A stretch of 64,000 nt of DNA from Schistocerca nitens (lineage: Eukaryota; Arthropoda; Insecta; Orthoptera; Acrididae). The stretch is taken from contig NC_064614.1 of assembly GCF_023898315.1 (NCBI RefSeq), positions 496,078,109 through 496,142,108 on the forward strand. Direction: 5' to 3'. The notes beneath the pieces are model-generated. The model had not been told where the DNA came from, ran no database searches, and saw only the letters and a program-made list of their open reading frames with translations. Positions 42,813 to 55,254 of the stretch are shown here, one piece after another (position 1 is the first letter of the stretch; each line of letters opens with the position of its first letter). The translations under genes were made by a program, and so were the position numbers.

Positions 42813-43270
42813 CTAGAAATGTCTGTCACGTAATGGTTTCTTCGTCCGAAGAAAGAGGAAGGAGTCAATGAGTGCGATGCCACAAGAATACGTGAATGAG
42901 GTAAAATTTGAATCCTCATATTTGCACTGCTTGCTTTCCCCCTTTGTTTCAGAGTCATGTGATACTTTCAGCACTCGCCTATGGTGATTGGGCATTAAAG
43001 AAGTCGTCTGGATTGCCTTACACAGCTGCAAGATTCCCGCTGCTGTCACGGTTCTGAGGGCTTTTCGAAGTGGTCTCAGCAGTCGTGAGACCCAGTGGGC
43101 GACGCCCTTTGTCATGTTCAAAAAGCCGTGCAACATGTCGGAAGCTGATCCATGGCTGATTTTCTCATTTTACAATATCCACTCGATTGTGATACGCCAG
43201 TCTTCGAGCACCAGGGCGTGCACGTCTTTTCCGTTTCGAGGTTCATCACAGAGAAATAGTCTGACACTTC
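42813..43270 (-). pseudogene. Mariner transposase fragment
   Basis: Minus strand: VLEDWRITIEWIL, SHGSASDMLHGFLNMTKGVAHW and VSRLLRPLRKA match the second helix-turn-helix and linker (WVPRLL type) of mariners. ETKGESKQCKY and IALIDSFLF match the region after the first Asp, with GDESW itself lost. The C-terminal half is absent. Confidence 0.7.
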
Positions 43271-43288
43271 GTCCATTCATTCTTTCGT

Positions 43289-44397
43289 CTACATTTATAT
43301 CCTGCAAGACGCCTTACTGTGTGAGGCAGAGTGTACTTCTGGCACCACTACCTTTTCGCTCCTTTCCTGTCAAATTCACGAATGCTGCGAGGGAATAATG
43401 ACTGTCTGTGAAGATCTATATGAGGTTCAATATCAGTAATTTTTCTCGTCGTGATCATTGCGCATGACATCTGTGGAAGGAAGTTACATGTTTCTTGACT
43501 GTTCTTTGATCAAACACTCTCTAAATTTCAATAGTAAACCTCTTCGTGATGCAAAACGCCCCTCTTGTAGCGTCAGACATTGAATGCTATCGAGCATCTC
43601 CGTACTATTCTCGCACCGAGTAAACAATATCGTGACGGAACGCGCCGCTCTTCGTTGAATCTTCTCTATGTCTTACATTAATCCAACTTGGTAACAGCCC
43701 AGACTAGTGAGCAGTTCTCAAGTATCGGTCGAATAGGTGTTTTTTAAGCTACTTCTTTCGTGAATGAATCAAATTTTTTTAAGGTTCTCCCAATGACTTT
43801 CAGTCTGAAACCTGTTTTTTCTGCAATATGTTTTTAGTAGTAGGTCCACTACAGATCGCTTCGGAAATTTGCTGGTAGATATTTTACGGTAGTTACTGTT
43901 TTCAGTGATTTATCGCCAATAGTGTAACCGAACAGTAGTGGATCTCTTCATCTATTTATGCACAATGTGACATTTATTTACGCTCAGGATCAACTGCCAG
44001 TAGCTGCACAAATCGTCCAATTTCTGTAGGTCGTTCTGCTTTTCGCTACAGTCTTCTGGAGTTGTAACCTTCCTACAGACAATAGTATCGTCCACGATTA
44101 CTTCCATGGAGTATCTAATCTTATCTATTAGATCCTTAATACCCTATGTATTGTAAACAACTGCAGCCATGTAACTCGAAATTATATTTACGGATACATA
44201 TACCAATTTTGTTCCGTCGAGAACGACGTGTTGAGTTTTGTCTGCAAGAATGTCTTATATTTATTCTGACGTTTGGTTAGATACTCCGTCAGCTAGTATT
44301 TTGTTCACTAAACGACAGCGCTGAGCTGTATAGAATAACTTCCGAAAATCAAAGAAGACGGCATCAAACTGAGCGCCTTTGTCACGGCACCCTGGTT
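43289..44397 (-). pseudogene. LINE RT relic, 5'-truncated
   Basis: Minus strand. QFDAVFFDFRKLFYTAQRCRL (motif A, around 44370-44320), EVIVDDTIVCRKV (motif C, FADD changed to IVDD, around 44095), DDLCSYWQLILSVNKCHIVH and DIEKIQRRAARSV (around 43670). The 3' end near 43289 (GGCGTCTTGCAGGATATAAA) resembles the LINE ends at 61441 and 63366. Many stops. Confidence 0.75.
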
Positions 44398-44400
44398 CCT

Positions 44401-46960
44401 ATGCACGAACTAAAGGAGCTGAGTTTCGAAAGCATCTGCAACGAACAATACAAATGCTGCCTTGGTTCATGCTTGCATGCGGTACGATCGGCCCCAACTG
44501 AACAGCTCTGTCAGGAGAGTCAATATGGAGTTAGACCAGCTGCTTCGAGCGGCTATTTTGTCAGGCATGGGTTTGTTTCCTGTTGATACTATTGGTAGGT
44601 GGGACTTCACAAGGCATGGTCTGCATGTCAGTGGGAAAGGCAAGGATAAATTCGAAGGGATGACAGCAAAATCTTTATGGGAGGAGGGGACAGAGAAACT
44701 CGTGGAAATATTATTTTTCAGGCTGAGATCAGTGTCCAGTAATTCAACCCTGAATGAAATTAAGCTTAATGAGAAGCTCAGACAGGCACATACTAGAGAT
44801 GCTAAAATACCACAAGATTCTCATAAACGTACAGTGAAAAATAATGTTTAGTATATTGCATCAGAATATCAAAGGATTAAAAAACAAAGTAGATGAGCTT
44901 TTTCTTTGTTTAGAAGATTTAGAAACTGAGGGTGGAATAAGTGTACTTGAAGCTGGATATAAGCTTTCAGCATATGTAAGTAGAGACACTATGGAGAGAG
45001 TAGGAATTGCCATATTTGTCAAAATAGTGTGAAAAGTTTAGAAACTAAAAATTTTTGTCTGGAGCAAAATACAGAAGCATGTGCCTGTAACCTTAAACTA
45101 AATAATGATACTTCCATAACTGTAGCTGTATTTAGGTCCCCATTGGGAAATTTTTAGCTATTTCTGGAAAATATGGATTCTTTGTTGTGCTACCTGCCAG
45201 ACAGAGGGAAGCAAATTATTGTTTGTGGGTATTTCAATGAATATTTTCTGAAACAGTCTGATAGAAGGATGACCTTGAAGTAGTACTTGGTTCTTTCAGA
45301 CTCACATCAATTATTGATTTTACTACTCAGGAGGTACAGGAAGCAGCACACTGATAGATGATGTCTTAATAGACTAAGATAAATTTAATCAAGGGAAACA
45401 TTTCCTGTTAAGATCAGTCTTTCTGATCATGATGCACAGCTAGTTACAGTATATGACATAGCTCGATACAGTAATGCAAAACAGTCCTCCAAAATAGTGA
45501 TTCAGTTAACGATTTAACAACTGCAAATTTAAGGAAAGCTTGGTACAATTAGACTGGGATGAATTGTACAGGACACCTGATGCTAATTTTAAATTTAATG
45601 TGTTTCATGACATCTCTATGAGTACATTTGAAGAGGGTTTTCCTGAGAAAACAGTGAAACGTAATTGTAAGATACCATCTAAAAAGCTGTGGCTTGCTAA
45701 AGGGATAAAAAATCTTGTAAACAGAAAAGGGAAATGTATCTTATAGTAAAAGTAACAGCTCACATGGTATTTCCCAACAGATAAGTAGGATTCTTAGCCA
45801 CATACGGGGGATATGTCTGATACTAAAAACTAGCACCCAGTCTCATTTCTAACAGCTTTATCCAAAATTATTGCAAAAATAATGTATTCAAGAGTAGCTT
45901 CACATATTTGTAAAACTGAAGTACTAAAGTACTAACAAAATGTTACTTTGGTTTTCAGAAAATGCTATATATACTTTCACTGATCAAGTATTAAATGCTC
46001 TGAATAATCGAATATCCCCCATTGGAATTTTTTGTGATCCCTCAAAGGCTTTTGACTGTATGAATTATGAAATTCTTCTACATAAGCTTAAATATTCTGG
46101 TATGAGAGGGCTAGTGCACATATTAACTGGAAGGCTGCAGAAGGATGAAATCAGTAATATGGCTAGTGTGCAAAAATCAGCAGAGTCATAACGTATTTCA
46201 GAAAATTATTATGTGTTTCTCGGCAAATGGACTCACACTAACTTTTGAGAAAACACAGTACATACAGTTCTGTACAGTAGATGACATAATACCATTGATA
46301 AATATAGACTTTGAACAGAAGTCTGTTGCTAAGGCAGAATATTCAAAATTTCTGGGTATGTGCACTGATGAGCTGATGAGAAATTGAAATGGAAGAAACA
46401 TATTGATGATCTGCAGAAACGGTTGAGTTCATCTACTTACGCTATTAGGGTCACTGCAAATTTTGGTGATAACCACATCAGGAAATTAGCTTGCTGTGCC
46501 TATTTTCATTCACTGCTTTCATATGATGTCATATTTTGGGGTAATTCACCATTAAGAGAAGAAGTATACTTTGCGCAAAAGTGTGTAATCAGAATAATAA
46601 CTGAAGCCCACCCAAGATACCTTGCAGACAAATTTTTAGGAACAAGGGATATTTACAGTACTTTCACAGTACATATATTCACTTATAAAATTTATTATTA
46701 ATAACTCAACCCAGTCCAAAAATAATAGCGAAGTGCACAGCTATAGCACTAGGAGAAAGGATAATCTTCACTATTCTGGATTAAATCTGACTTTGGCATA
46801 GAAAGGGGTGAATTGTGCTGCCACTTAAATCTTTGGTCATTTACCAAGTAGCATTAAAAAAGTCTGACAGATAACCAACTACCATTTAAAAGCAATTTAA
46901 AAGAGATTCTGAATGACAATACTATCAATAGGTGATTTTTTAGATATGAAATAGTAATGG
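44401..46960 (+). pseudogene. CR1-like LINE relic with ORF1 esterase-like tail and internally deleted RT
   Basis: 44401-44851 encodes the end of an ORF1: WDFTRHGLHVSGKGKDKF, which resembles block V (Asp..His) of the SGNH esterase known in CR1-type ORF1s. ORF2 starts at 44844 (MFSILHQNIKGLKNKVDEL, endonuclease). VCGYFNEYF (GDFN degraded) and SDHDAQL follow. RT: HPVSFLTALSKIIAKIM, then ISPIGIFCDPSKAFDCMNYEILLHKL (motif A). At about 46150-46200 the sequence jumps directly to NVFQKIIMCFSANGLTLTFEKTQY, so motifs B and C (the YADD box) are deleted. The C-terminus KWKKHIDDLQKRLSSSTYAIR runs on to about 46700, with 3' UTR to about 46960. Confidence 0.8.
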
Positions 46961-46989
46961 TAAAATAGGCTTAATCCATATTATTATTA

Positions 46990-48290
46990 CAGAGAAGATT
47001 TTCGTCATAACGCGTGAGTATAAAACGTGTTCTGTACTTCTACAACGTACTGTCAGTTACGTAAGACTACAACTATGTGCATCTTTCTGACTTGAGCTGT
47101 TTCCCAACCGCCATGTACCCTTCGTTGGTACAGTGACCTACGATAAACTACCGCCAGAGGAGTTGGGGGAGGGGGGGGGGGGGGTGGCCGAAGTGGCCGT
47201 GCGGTTAAAGGCGCTGCAGTCTGGAACCGCAAGACCGCTACGGTCGCAGGTTCGAATCCTGCCTCGGGCATGGATGTTTGTGATGTCCTTAGGTTAGTTA
47301 GGTTTAACTAGTTCTAGGGGACTAATGACCTCAGAAGTTGAGTCCCATAGTGCTCAGAGCCATTTGAGTTGGGGGGGGGGGGAGGGGCGGCAGGCGGTAA
47401 GTCCTTTCGCATAATCTCTGTAGAGCCTCACAGGATTCTCATCTGGTCCAGTTACCTCTTTACTGTTGAGCATTTTTAGTTGATTTTTCAGATCTGTGTT
47501 CCCTTATCTCAATAAATGCCATTTCGGCAACCGAGCGATGATTAAAAGCCAGAACCGTGCTAACATCCTCCACGGTGAAATAATTTCGAAATACCGCATT
47601 CAGTTTCAGCTTTCCTTCTGTCATCTTCTGTTTCGGTGCCAGTATGGTCAGTGAGCCACTAAATCGAAGATTTCAATCCCGCTTACTGGCTTTACAGAAG
47701 ACCAAAACTGCTTAAGGGTTTTTACTTAAAAATTCATTGACTGCCATATCGCAGCACTCTCCTCACTCGCATATTGGCATTTTTCATCTTCTCTTTGTCT
47801 ACCAGGCTTTCGCTGCGTTTAACAACTTTCTAACACGACTATTGGATCACAGCGGATCTTTTTCATTCTTCACAACCTTGCTCAGCACATACTTGTCTAA
47901 GATATATTGAACAATGCTTTTAAATTTTACCTATTTGTGCTCCATATCTTCGATGTCAGCGCTCAATATTTGGTGATAACTACTCAGGTACTCTGTAATT
48001 TGTATCCTGCAACGCTTTCTTCCTAAAAAATATGTTCCCATCTTTTTTTTTACATTCCTTGTAACAGTCGTAATAGTGCTGTCACAGCTTTATGACTTCG
48101 ATTCCCCTTTCGACGTTAATTGTCTGAAAAGTTAGGGTCTCCAACACATAATACTGAAGTGTCGGTTCGTTAACTATCAGTCCGAGGTAATTTTCAGGCG
48201 AGAATTTCAGAACTATCACACGAATCCCGGTCTCTGACACCAGTTTTAATTGCATAACTCTCCCATTCTACAGATGGCAATTTGAGGTCT
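46990..48290 (-). pseudogene. LINE relic with nested SINE
   Basis: Minus strand: NEFLSKNPKAV-like block (around 47720), then KEVTGPDENPVRLYRDYAKGL (around 47450-47390). Beyond the SINE, VVYRRSLYQRRVHGGWETAQV (47160-47090) follows. These correspond in order to DRKASGPDGIPVRLYVDY and SIIYQRSLEQRKVPWDWKKAQV of the LINE at 58595-61441. No intact frame. Confidence 0.7.
47185..47367 (+). mobile_element. tRNA-derived SINE flanked by G-rich duplicated target
   Basis: Head GTGGCCGTGCGGTTAAAGGC, B box GGTTCGAATCC, body GGTTAGTTAGGTTTAACTAG, 3' end GAGCCATTTGAG. AGTTGGGGG occurs on both sides (47161 and about 47369) next to poly-G runs, consistent with a TSD expanded by slippage. Confidence 0.9.
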
Positions 48291-48292
48291 TA

Positions 48293-48503
48293 GGAAATTT
48301 GGAAATTTGTGGTAAGTTCCTGTGCGACCAAAGTCCTGAAGTAATCGTTCCCTAGGCTCACACACTACTTAATCTAACTTAAACTAACTTATGCTGAGGA
48401 CAACACACACAGCCATGCCCGAGGAGGGACTCGAACTTCCGCCGGGGTGAACCGCGCGAACCTTGGCAAGGCGCCCTAGTCCGAGCGGCTACTCCGCACG
48501 GGA
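48293..48503 (-). mobile_element. tRNA-derived SINE, imperfect TSD
   Basis: Related to the copy at 17113 (AACTCGAGTCC.. region and GTGGTTCACCCCGG-like head, minus strand). Flanked by TTGAGGTCTTA (48282-48292) and TTGAGATCTTA (48504-48514), 10 of 11 matching. Confidence 0.82.
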
Positions 48504-48514
48504 TTGAGATCTTA

Positions 48515-48910
48515 CCCTGTTACAATACCATGATCAGCAAAATTACTCGTGATTTCCTCCAGTTTGTCTGAGAATGCTCTGCCAGTACAGCTCTTTACAC
48601 CAATGACCTATAAAAGCATCAGATTTCCATTCTTTTCATTCCAGTTTTCTGACAACTTTCTGTACCTAATTCTATGTGGGTATTACTACGTTTATGCACG
48701 ACACAAGTACTCTGCTACCAGAGTAGCCGCTTTGTTTGTGTAGCACACGCCTGAACTATTAAGAAGCGAGCCTACTATTCTCCAACCACATGATTACCGT
48801 CGAGTTATTAGCATCCGAGGTGGTCGCAGAACCGTCCGAGTCACTGCTTTAGACCTTTAACTCGACTCAAAACTAGTGCAACGCAATCGACCCTGGATAC
48901 GATATCGATG
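48515..48910. other. No recognised gene
   Basis: No motif-bearing frame. Confidence 0.45.
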
Positions 48911-48919
48911 CTAGCTGCC

Positions 48920-49530
48920 TTCACCAATCTAGTAAACCACGTTTATGAACCGAGGATAGCCTCGAAAACCAGGCAGCAGGAATCATTCGTGCCATTGTCT
49001 GCAGCTGCTTGCAGCCAGTGCGTTAAAAAAAATGGCTCTGAGCACTATGGGACTCAACTGCTGAGGTCATAAGTCCCCTAGAACTTAGAACTACTTAAAC
49101 CTAACTAACCTAAGGACAACACACACATCCATGCCCGAGGCAGGATTCGAACCTGCGACCGTAGCTGTCGCGCGGTTCCAGACTGCAGCGCCAGAACCGC
49201 TCGGCCACCAGCGGCCGGCCCAGTGCGTTCAATAGCCGACGGCAGCGCCTGCTTCTCGTGTCGGATGACACCTCCCGGCAAGCGTAATAAGCGTATGCTG
49301 GAATTCATTCCCGGCGTGCCTGCTGTTTCCTTGAGCAGCTCCATTACCTGCGTGACCTTGCGCTCCCAATGAGCAACAAACTGATTCCGTGCTGGCTCAG
49401 ATTCGTTACCAACACAGGGCAGCGTAAGGCGTAAGGAAACAGCCGTGTGGGCAGTTGCCACTTTCGCTATACACCCAGTAATACGCGAACTCACTACAGT
49501 CGTAAACAGCGAAGGGATTATGAGTCTCAC
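48920..49530 (-). pseudogene. Unidentified open frame interrupted by a SINE
   Basis: From the Met at 49530 the minus strand is open through VERKVTQVMELL-like residues (HWERKVTQVMELLKETAG), LLRLPGGVIRHEKQALPSAIERTG, to the SINE at 49219. Skipping the SINE and one TSD copy, the frame continues CKQLQTMARMIPAAWFSRL to a TGA near 48920, about 134 codons. GC-richer than neighbours. No family is recognised; it could be an old TE gene or a host exon. Confidence 0.4.
49025..49219 (-). mobile_element. tRNA-derived SINE, perfect 10-bp TSD
   Basis: Same family as the 2335 copy, reversed. GGTTCGAATCCTGCCTCGGG lies in its head and an A-run (complement) in its tail. CCAGTGCGTT flanks it at 49015-49024 and 49220-49229. 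Confidence 0.93.
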
Positions 49531-49816
49531 TGCCAGGATTATGACAGATCGATAAACCCGACACGAATACGTAAGAAAAGATACTCAGGAAATTTTAATA
49601 AAAAATATTTGGAAGAAAAACAATGCTTCTCTCGCAAAACCCTGTTGAGAAAATTTAGAAAGCCAGTATCCGGGAAAGACTGTACGGCACATCCTTTGCA
49701 TCCGTGGTATTCCTCGTGCGCGGATAATTTCTCCACACGCGAAGGATAGAGTGTTTTCTAGAGTATAAATACACGAGATGAAGATGTAGATATATATTTA
49801 ATAACTACGGTTACTA

Positions 49817-50120
49817 ATGTGACCATTTTTTCACCGCAAGAAGCCCAACCCTGGGTCAGAATGGCTACACTGCCCATGCAGTAGACAAGGCGCACTTACT
49901 TGCAGCGCCTTGCGAGCGGCAACCGGTACTACAGTCGCGTGCCATAGGAGGTAGTGCAAAGGGGCAACAGGCTCCAGACCGCAATATCAGCGAAGACAGG
50001 CACCGCCGAGCTGCAGTGGACGTACTTCTTTCTATGGTTTGTGTAGATAAGTTTTGCAAAATGTGTCCTTCGCGCGAAATGTACAAAAACAACATGACTA
50101 AAGTTGCCGAAAAAGTATAA
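49817..50120 (+). other. GC-rich open stretch preceded by acceptor-like sequence
   Basis: About 98 codons open to TAA near 50118, ending VDKFCKMCPSREMYKNNMTKVAEKV. TACTAAT at about 49811, a T6 tract and CAG/AAG at about 49839 look like a branch point, polypyrimidine tract and 3' splice site. No domain is recognised, and the opposite strand is also open for 76 codons, as GC-rich DNA often is. Weak candidate exon. Confidence 0.22.
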
Positions 50121-51433
50121 AAGTCCTTAGTTAATTATTTCTCATCGGTATCACTATTGTAAATTTTTTAGGAAGTGTGTATCAGGACGTCTGCACCATG
50201 GAGCCTATCACTAGTTTCTTCTTTGACTTGCGACATATTTTCCCTTTCAAAAATGTAATTCCCTTTAGACTGAAAATCTACAGCAATCACTTTTAGGTGG
50301 TTCAATTTAGAAATATTTATCGAAATAATAGCAATAGTTGCATGTTTGTTTAAATTGTGCATTTTTCTAATAACTTGATACCAAATTTCAACAGTCTCAT
50401 TGCTATACTCGCAGTAATTACTGCATAAAGATCGTAAATGTGGAGAAAGTTGCAGTTAAATAAAAATATGCCATAATATGTTGCAGTAGTAGCAGGCACT
50501 AGCACCAGATTCATATTTTTATACCACCATATCCAAACGGCGTTTGACGTTATATTATTTATTTCAGCATTTCATGAGAATAATATTTCAAAAATAGAAA
50601 GACTTCACCGGTCTTACTTTCTTCAAGAATTATCTCCGCCTTTAGCTGCGGTTCTAGTGTTTACACATGTCTGTAATGGACAAGATAACCTCAGTTTCGA
50701 TGTGGAGATGTAAATAATTTAAAACTGTATGCTGCAGGATCCTCTGTTCGAATCATGTAAAATATTCTTCATTAATTTTTTCTGAAGTATTTTTTTCTCT
50801 CTTTGAGCTTAAAATTGAGATTAAAAGTCTCTAGGTGTATATTGGCAGTACTAAAACCTCATAATTTTCTTTATGTCTTCGTAAAGACGTTTTGGGCAAT
50901 TCAATAGTTTTTGTGAAATTTGCACTGCCCGAAAAATTTTTTCCCTTTATAAAACACCACTATCATTATGCTTGCGAAACTTCTGCTGCCTGAAAAATTT
51001 TGTTCTCTTTTATCCCTACCCTGCTCACAACTATGGTCCTTATCAACTATTTAACGCCAATTGGTGAAAAAACACCTTCAGCACACTCCTTTTTGTTTAA
51101 GTTGTCTTTTTCATTTTCATTACAGTCCTTGATCTGTTTGTTTGATTTCTGTTTGTGCTAATAAATTCTAAAACGCATCTCTCTTTTGCCCTCTGGGCAG
51201 CCCTCCACTTTTAATTAATTACTGCTATGAAAGTATACGTTTCGCAGTCGTAAGTGAAAACTGGTGAGACACAACGATTGCTAATTTTTCCGTTTCGAGT
51301 ACGTCGAAACTCAGTTCCGAAAGTTTTGTTTAGTTCACATAAATCATTCGAGAACATTTTTGAACCTGTAACTGTTTCTTTTCTTGCCTATCTAATTGAT
51401 TTCTGACTTTCATGCAGGAACTTTATCAACTGG
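50121..51433. other. No recognised gene
   Basis: AT-rich, no motif-bearing frame. Confidence 0.5.
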
Positions 51434-51868
51434 TTGTGTGAAAACACTGTTAATTTTCGTGAAATCGACTATAGGGCTTCCAGTTTTTTTTTAATTATTC
51501 TAATGAAAGTCACTTTTACTGCAGCTGTATTTTTTATTTTATTTTGGTTTTATCTAATGTTTGTACAATCGGCTTCTAGAAAATATTGTCTCAACTTCAG
51601 GCATCTATTAAATGTGCTTGATGGACCGAAGGCTGTAAACACTGTAACTGTTGTTCCATGGCGGGAGATCTCTATGGTGAGTCTACCACGCAGTTTCTTT
51701 AATTCTTTCGTGTCAGTCACATTCTACTCTCTGTATCGAAATGATTTTCTTTTACGTTTCGAACTAATTATCAAAATGTGTTGCAGACGCATCATAGACG
51801 CCTCCCTTGATGGAACAGCGCAATACTTACGACATTCGATTCATGAAGCACGCCTAACCGATACATGA
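51434..51868 (+). other. Unassigned 144-codon open frame
   Basis: Starts MCENTVNFREIDY; residues 17-47 are strongly hydrophobic (FFLIILMKVTFTAAVFFILF..) and could span a membrane. The rest has no motif. A consensus donor GTGAGT (51676) and a TTGCAG acceptor (51785) lie inside it, but joining them gives an early stop. The length is within what chance allows for 64 kb of AT-rich DNA. Confidence 0.2.
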
Positions 51869-52013
51869 AGATGAAACAGTATTGTCTTGAAATCAGCTGT
51901 ACATACGTCAGATAAACGTCACACTAAATTAAAAAGTACAGCTCTAAGGACCTTGACTTTCATTAGAGCAAACATTTTAATTTATACATTATTTTCGGTT
52001 TGGTCACTATGTT

Positions 52014-52135
52014 TTTGTAGTAGTCTTCAGTCCAGAGACTGGTTTGATGCAGCTCTCCATGCTACTCTATCCTGTGCAACCTTCTTCATCTCCCAGTACC
52101 TACTGCAACCTACATCCTTCTGAATACTCGTACTA
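52014..52135 (-). mobile_element. RTE-like LINE 3' end, short relic
   Basis: TAGTAGTCTTCAGTCCAGAG.. CTGGTTTGATGCAGCTCTCC is the complement of the tail at 1570-1620 (GGAGACCTGCATCAAACCAG and CTGAAGACC). About 120 bp only, strongly 5'-truncated. Confidence 0.85.
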
Positions 52136-55100
52136 TATTTTAGACTTGTTATAATTGATGATCGGTCCTAATTTCCAACCCGCTCTACTAGAAGCATACA
52201 TTATGTTCTGAAGTTTATCTGCACTAGAAGTAAACAGTACCCTACCATTACCAAAACGAATATGGCTCTCGTATGTTCTATTAACAAGAGTTCCTTTCTC
52301 GCTTTCGCAGTTACAATATCTCACCACATTCACTATGGCTGAAGATACTTTTGATGTTAAAGAACCTAGATTCCTGACTCCTAATTAAATTCTTAATTTC
52401 CCGTTTAATTCATAAAGTTTAGTAAAAGTTGAAATATTGAATCATATATTGCTTTCTATATTAAGATAGGTTGAATAAATGTATGTCACTACATTTTTCG
52501 TTGAATTTTATTCAAAATCTATACCTAAATGTATAAATCTTTGGCAAAAGAGTAATACATACTCATCTTCGCATTGTATAATTTTACTCTCGACTTCCAA
52601 ACAGTCTGTTGTACTATACCCAGTTTCAAGCCATCTGATTCCTTACTTTGACTAAATTCCAGTGTTATTCCTATGCCGTTGCTAATGATTTCAGTCTCGT
52701 ACAGGATGAAAAGCCTCTGTTTTTTATGTCATGTTTGCACCATATCTTGTGAAGCAACACCGTTGCAACAATATTTCAGTATTGGGGAACTGTAGCCTTC
52801 AGAAAACATTCTGTAAATAATTTTGCTACGATCTTCTGGTATTATTTCTTCTTCACTTTCAATCCATTACACTCCTACATTTCTTTTTTAATGGGTTCAC
52901 ACATACCGCTTGGCATTACATGGAAAGAAATCTTCGCACAATGTTCTCCCCGTCATAAGATTCTATTTTATTTTTTTCATACTCTTATAGTTTTCAATAG
53001 ATTCTCTTTACAAATTTTGATTGTTCTTTTCCACATTCTCTCGAAGACATTTTCGAATAGTTTACTTAGTTCAGCACATTCTGTTATGTTTCTCATATAG
53101 CTCGCTTTATTAGTAGTCTTCTTCTATTTGAGATTTTCTTTAAATTTGCCTTCTCATACATGCAACACGTCTTACTGTTTGCTGAAGTAAATTTAATACA
53201 TAATCATCCCTTATCTTCTATGTCCGTACAATTTCAGTTTCAAAGTTGCTAATTTCTTATGATTTATATTTATTATCTGCTACATAGTGAGTTTCTTTCC
53301 TTCAGACTTTGTAACTGAATGGGGTTAGGACCGTCTCATTCTGTGCAATACCCATAAAGTTCGATAAAGTAGTCAATTTCATCTTTAGTCTCATTCAGTC
53401 CATTGCAAGTAAATTTTATACTAAATAATGTCTTCCGGATAAACATGTTCTTCTTCTCCACTCAGTCATTTGACCTAACACCTCTATCAATTTATATATC
53501 ACATCCAAAGTTTCCAACTTAGGAACCTTTTCATTTTTTGTTTTATGTTTTTTTTTTTATTTTTGTTCTACTTTTGCGTTAAGATCCCATATCATCATTT
53601 TGTAGCTGTACTGACTGCGTTATATCAGTGGGTGTAATTCTTCGTAAAGGACTTTAGCTTTATCATAATGTAAAATTTAACAGATTTCCACGCAATATCT
53701 TTTATTTTGATAACAAAACTTACTATTCTTTGCAAGGTGCATTAAACGTCTGTAATACCGTTTTCAATTTGTTTGTTGTAAAGACTACAAATAAATTGCC
53801 TTTCTTCTAAAATCAATGCGTGAAATTCTCTTGCATCGAAATAATAGATATAATATTTTCTTGACACTAAAGCAGTCGACATGTTCAGGACTTACGATTT
53901 GTCTTGATAGAAATTTTTTTTTAAAGAAAAAGAAAAACATTTTTTCTGTATCCGTTAAACACACAACTTTACGTTATCGGAGTATCGGGACTCAAAATAG
54001 TTACTTGGCACAGTTGCTATTGGCTAAATTTGCTATTGTAACTTGTAAGTTTTGTAAGTCAGTAAAAAATAAAATGTATGATTCTGTTTTAACTAATTTA
54101 CAAGGAGCAAACAGACGGATTTTCTGATGTACACATGATGTAATTTCTAACGTTGTAGGTGCAGAGTTATGACACTGATTTTTAATAGAACTACGTACTT
54201 TCTTCTGTGGCATTAGAAAGAGCTTTCGAAGAGGACTTCACCAACATAACATGAGTGGAACGTGATCAAATAGTAACACGATAAGAGCGTTGTAAACCGC
54301 CGTCCCACCTTCAGGAGACGAGGTTCCACAATCATCAGTCTCAAAGTACCAAACGTAAGCAAACATCAACCCATGCGTATTATAAAAATAGATGTATTTA
54401 TGCGTGCACATTCGACATCTCCTCCTAAACCACTTAACCGATTTGAACCAAATTTATTACACGTATCGCTGATTGTCTGGAAAAAATCGCTGTGCGGTAA
54501 GAACCACCCACCTATTAAAGCGGTGGAGCTGAAAAAAAGTGTAGTCCACGACGCACGACTATACACACTTCGTTAATTCAGTATTTCAGAATGAGATCAC
54601 TTAGAGATTTGCAACTAACTTTAGACATAATTTCGAACCTATACGAATATTTTTCTCACCGACAGCCCTCATAAAATAAGCAAAAGAAGAGACTTTATCG
54701 CTTACTACGTTTTCGCTGTTCGTGCAGTAAAACTGCCGCATCAGGCACGACGTTTCAATACATTACTTGTTTACTATCAAAGGCATTCGCGATGCACTTT
54801 TTCAGACGGTTTCACATATACCACTGAAAGTATTAACAAAATTACATCATTGTACAACACATACACAAGTGATATGACATCATAAACACTGAGATGCCTG
54901 AAAAACTGCAGCATCATGCGTCACGTTGCAATTCATTACTTCTTTGCTACTAATAATATTCGCAACACCTTTTGCAGACAGTATCCACATATTCCGCTGA
55001 ATATACCGACGTCATAAACAATGAACTGCGTTAAAACTAAGGTGTGGGACGAAATTCCTAGATATACAAGTAGACTATGTGCACAAATATAGGTGTGAAA

Positions 55101-55254
55101 TATGTTCAATATATGTGACACGTACGTACGCTGACAAAGCCTTGGATAAAAAAATCCTAAACCCGTGGGTCCATTTCAAATAAATTTTCTACTACTTACT
55201 GCCCACAAATACTGTGAGGGTAATAAGCAGCAACCTACTATTGGAGTAGGAGTG
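52136..55254. other. No recognised gene
   Basis: 3.1 kb of AT-rich DNA with T-rich runs. Frames stay below about 105 codons and carry no identifiable domain. I see no TE signature. Confidence 0.5.

Noticed and set aside
51434..51868. Membrane protein gene with a small intron (GTGAGT..TTGCAG)
   Set aside because: Splicing gives an immediate stop, no motif is seen, and the frame length is expected by chance.
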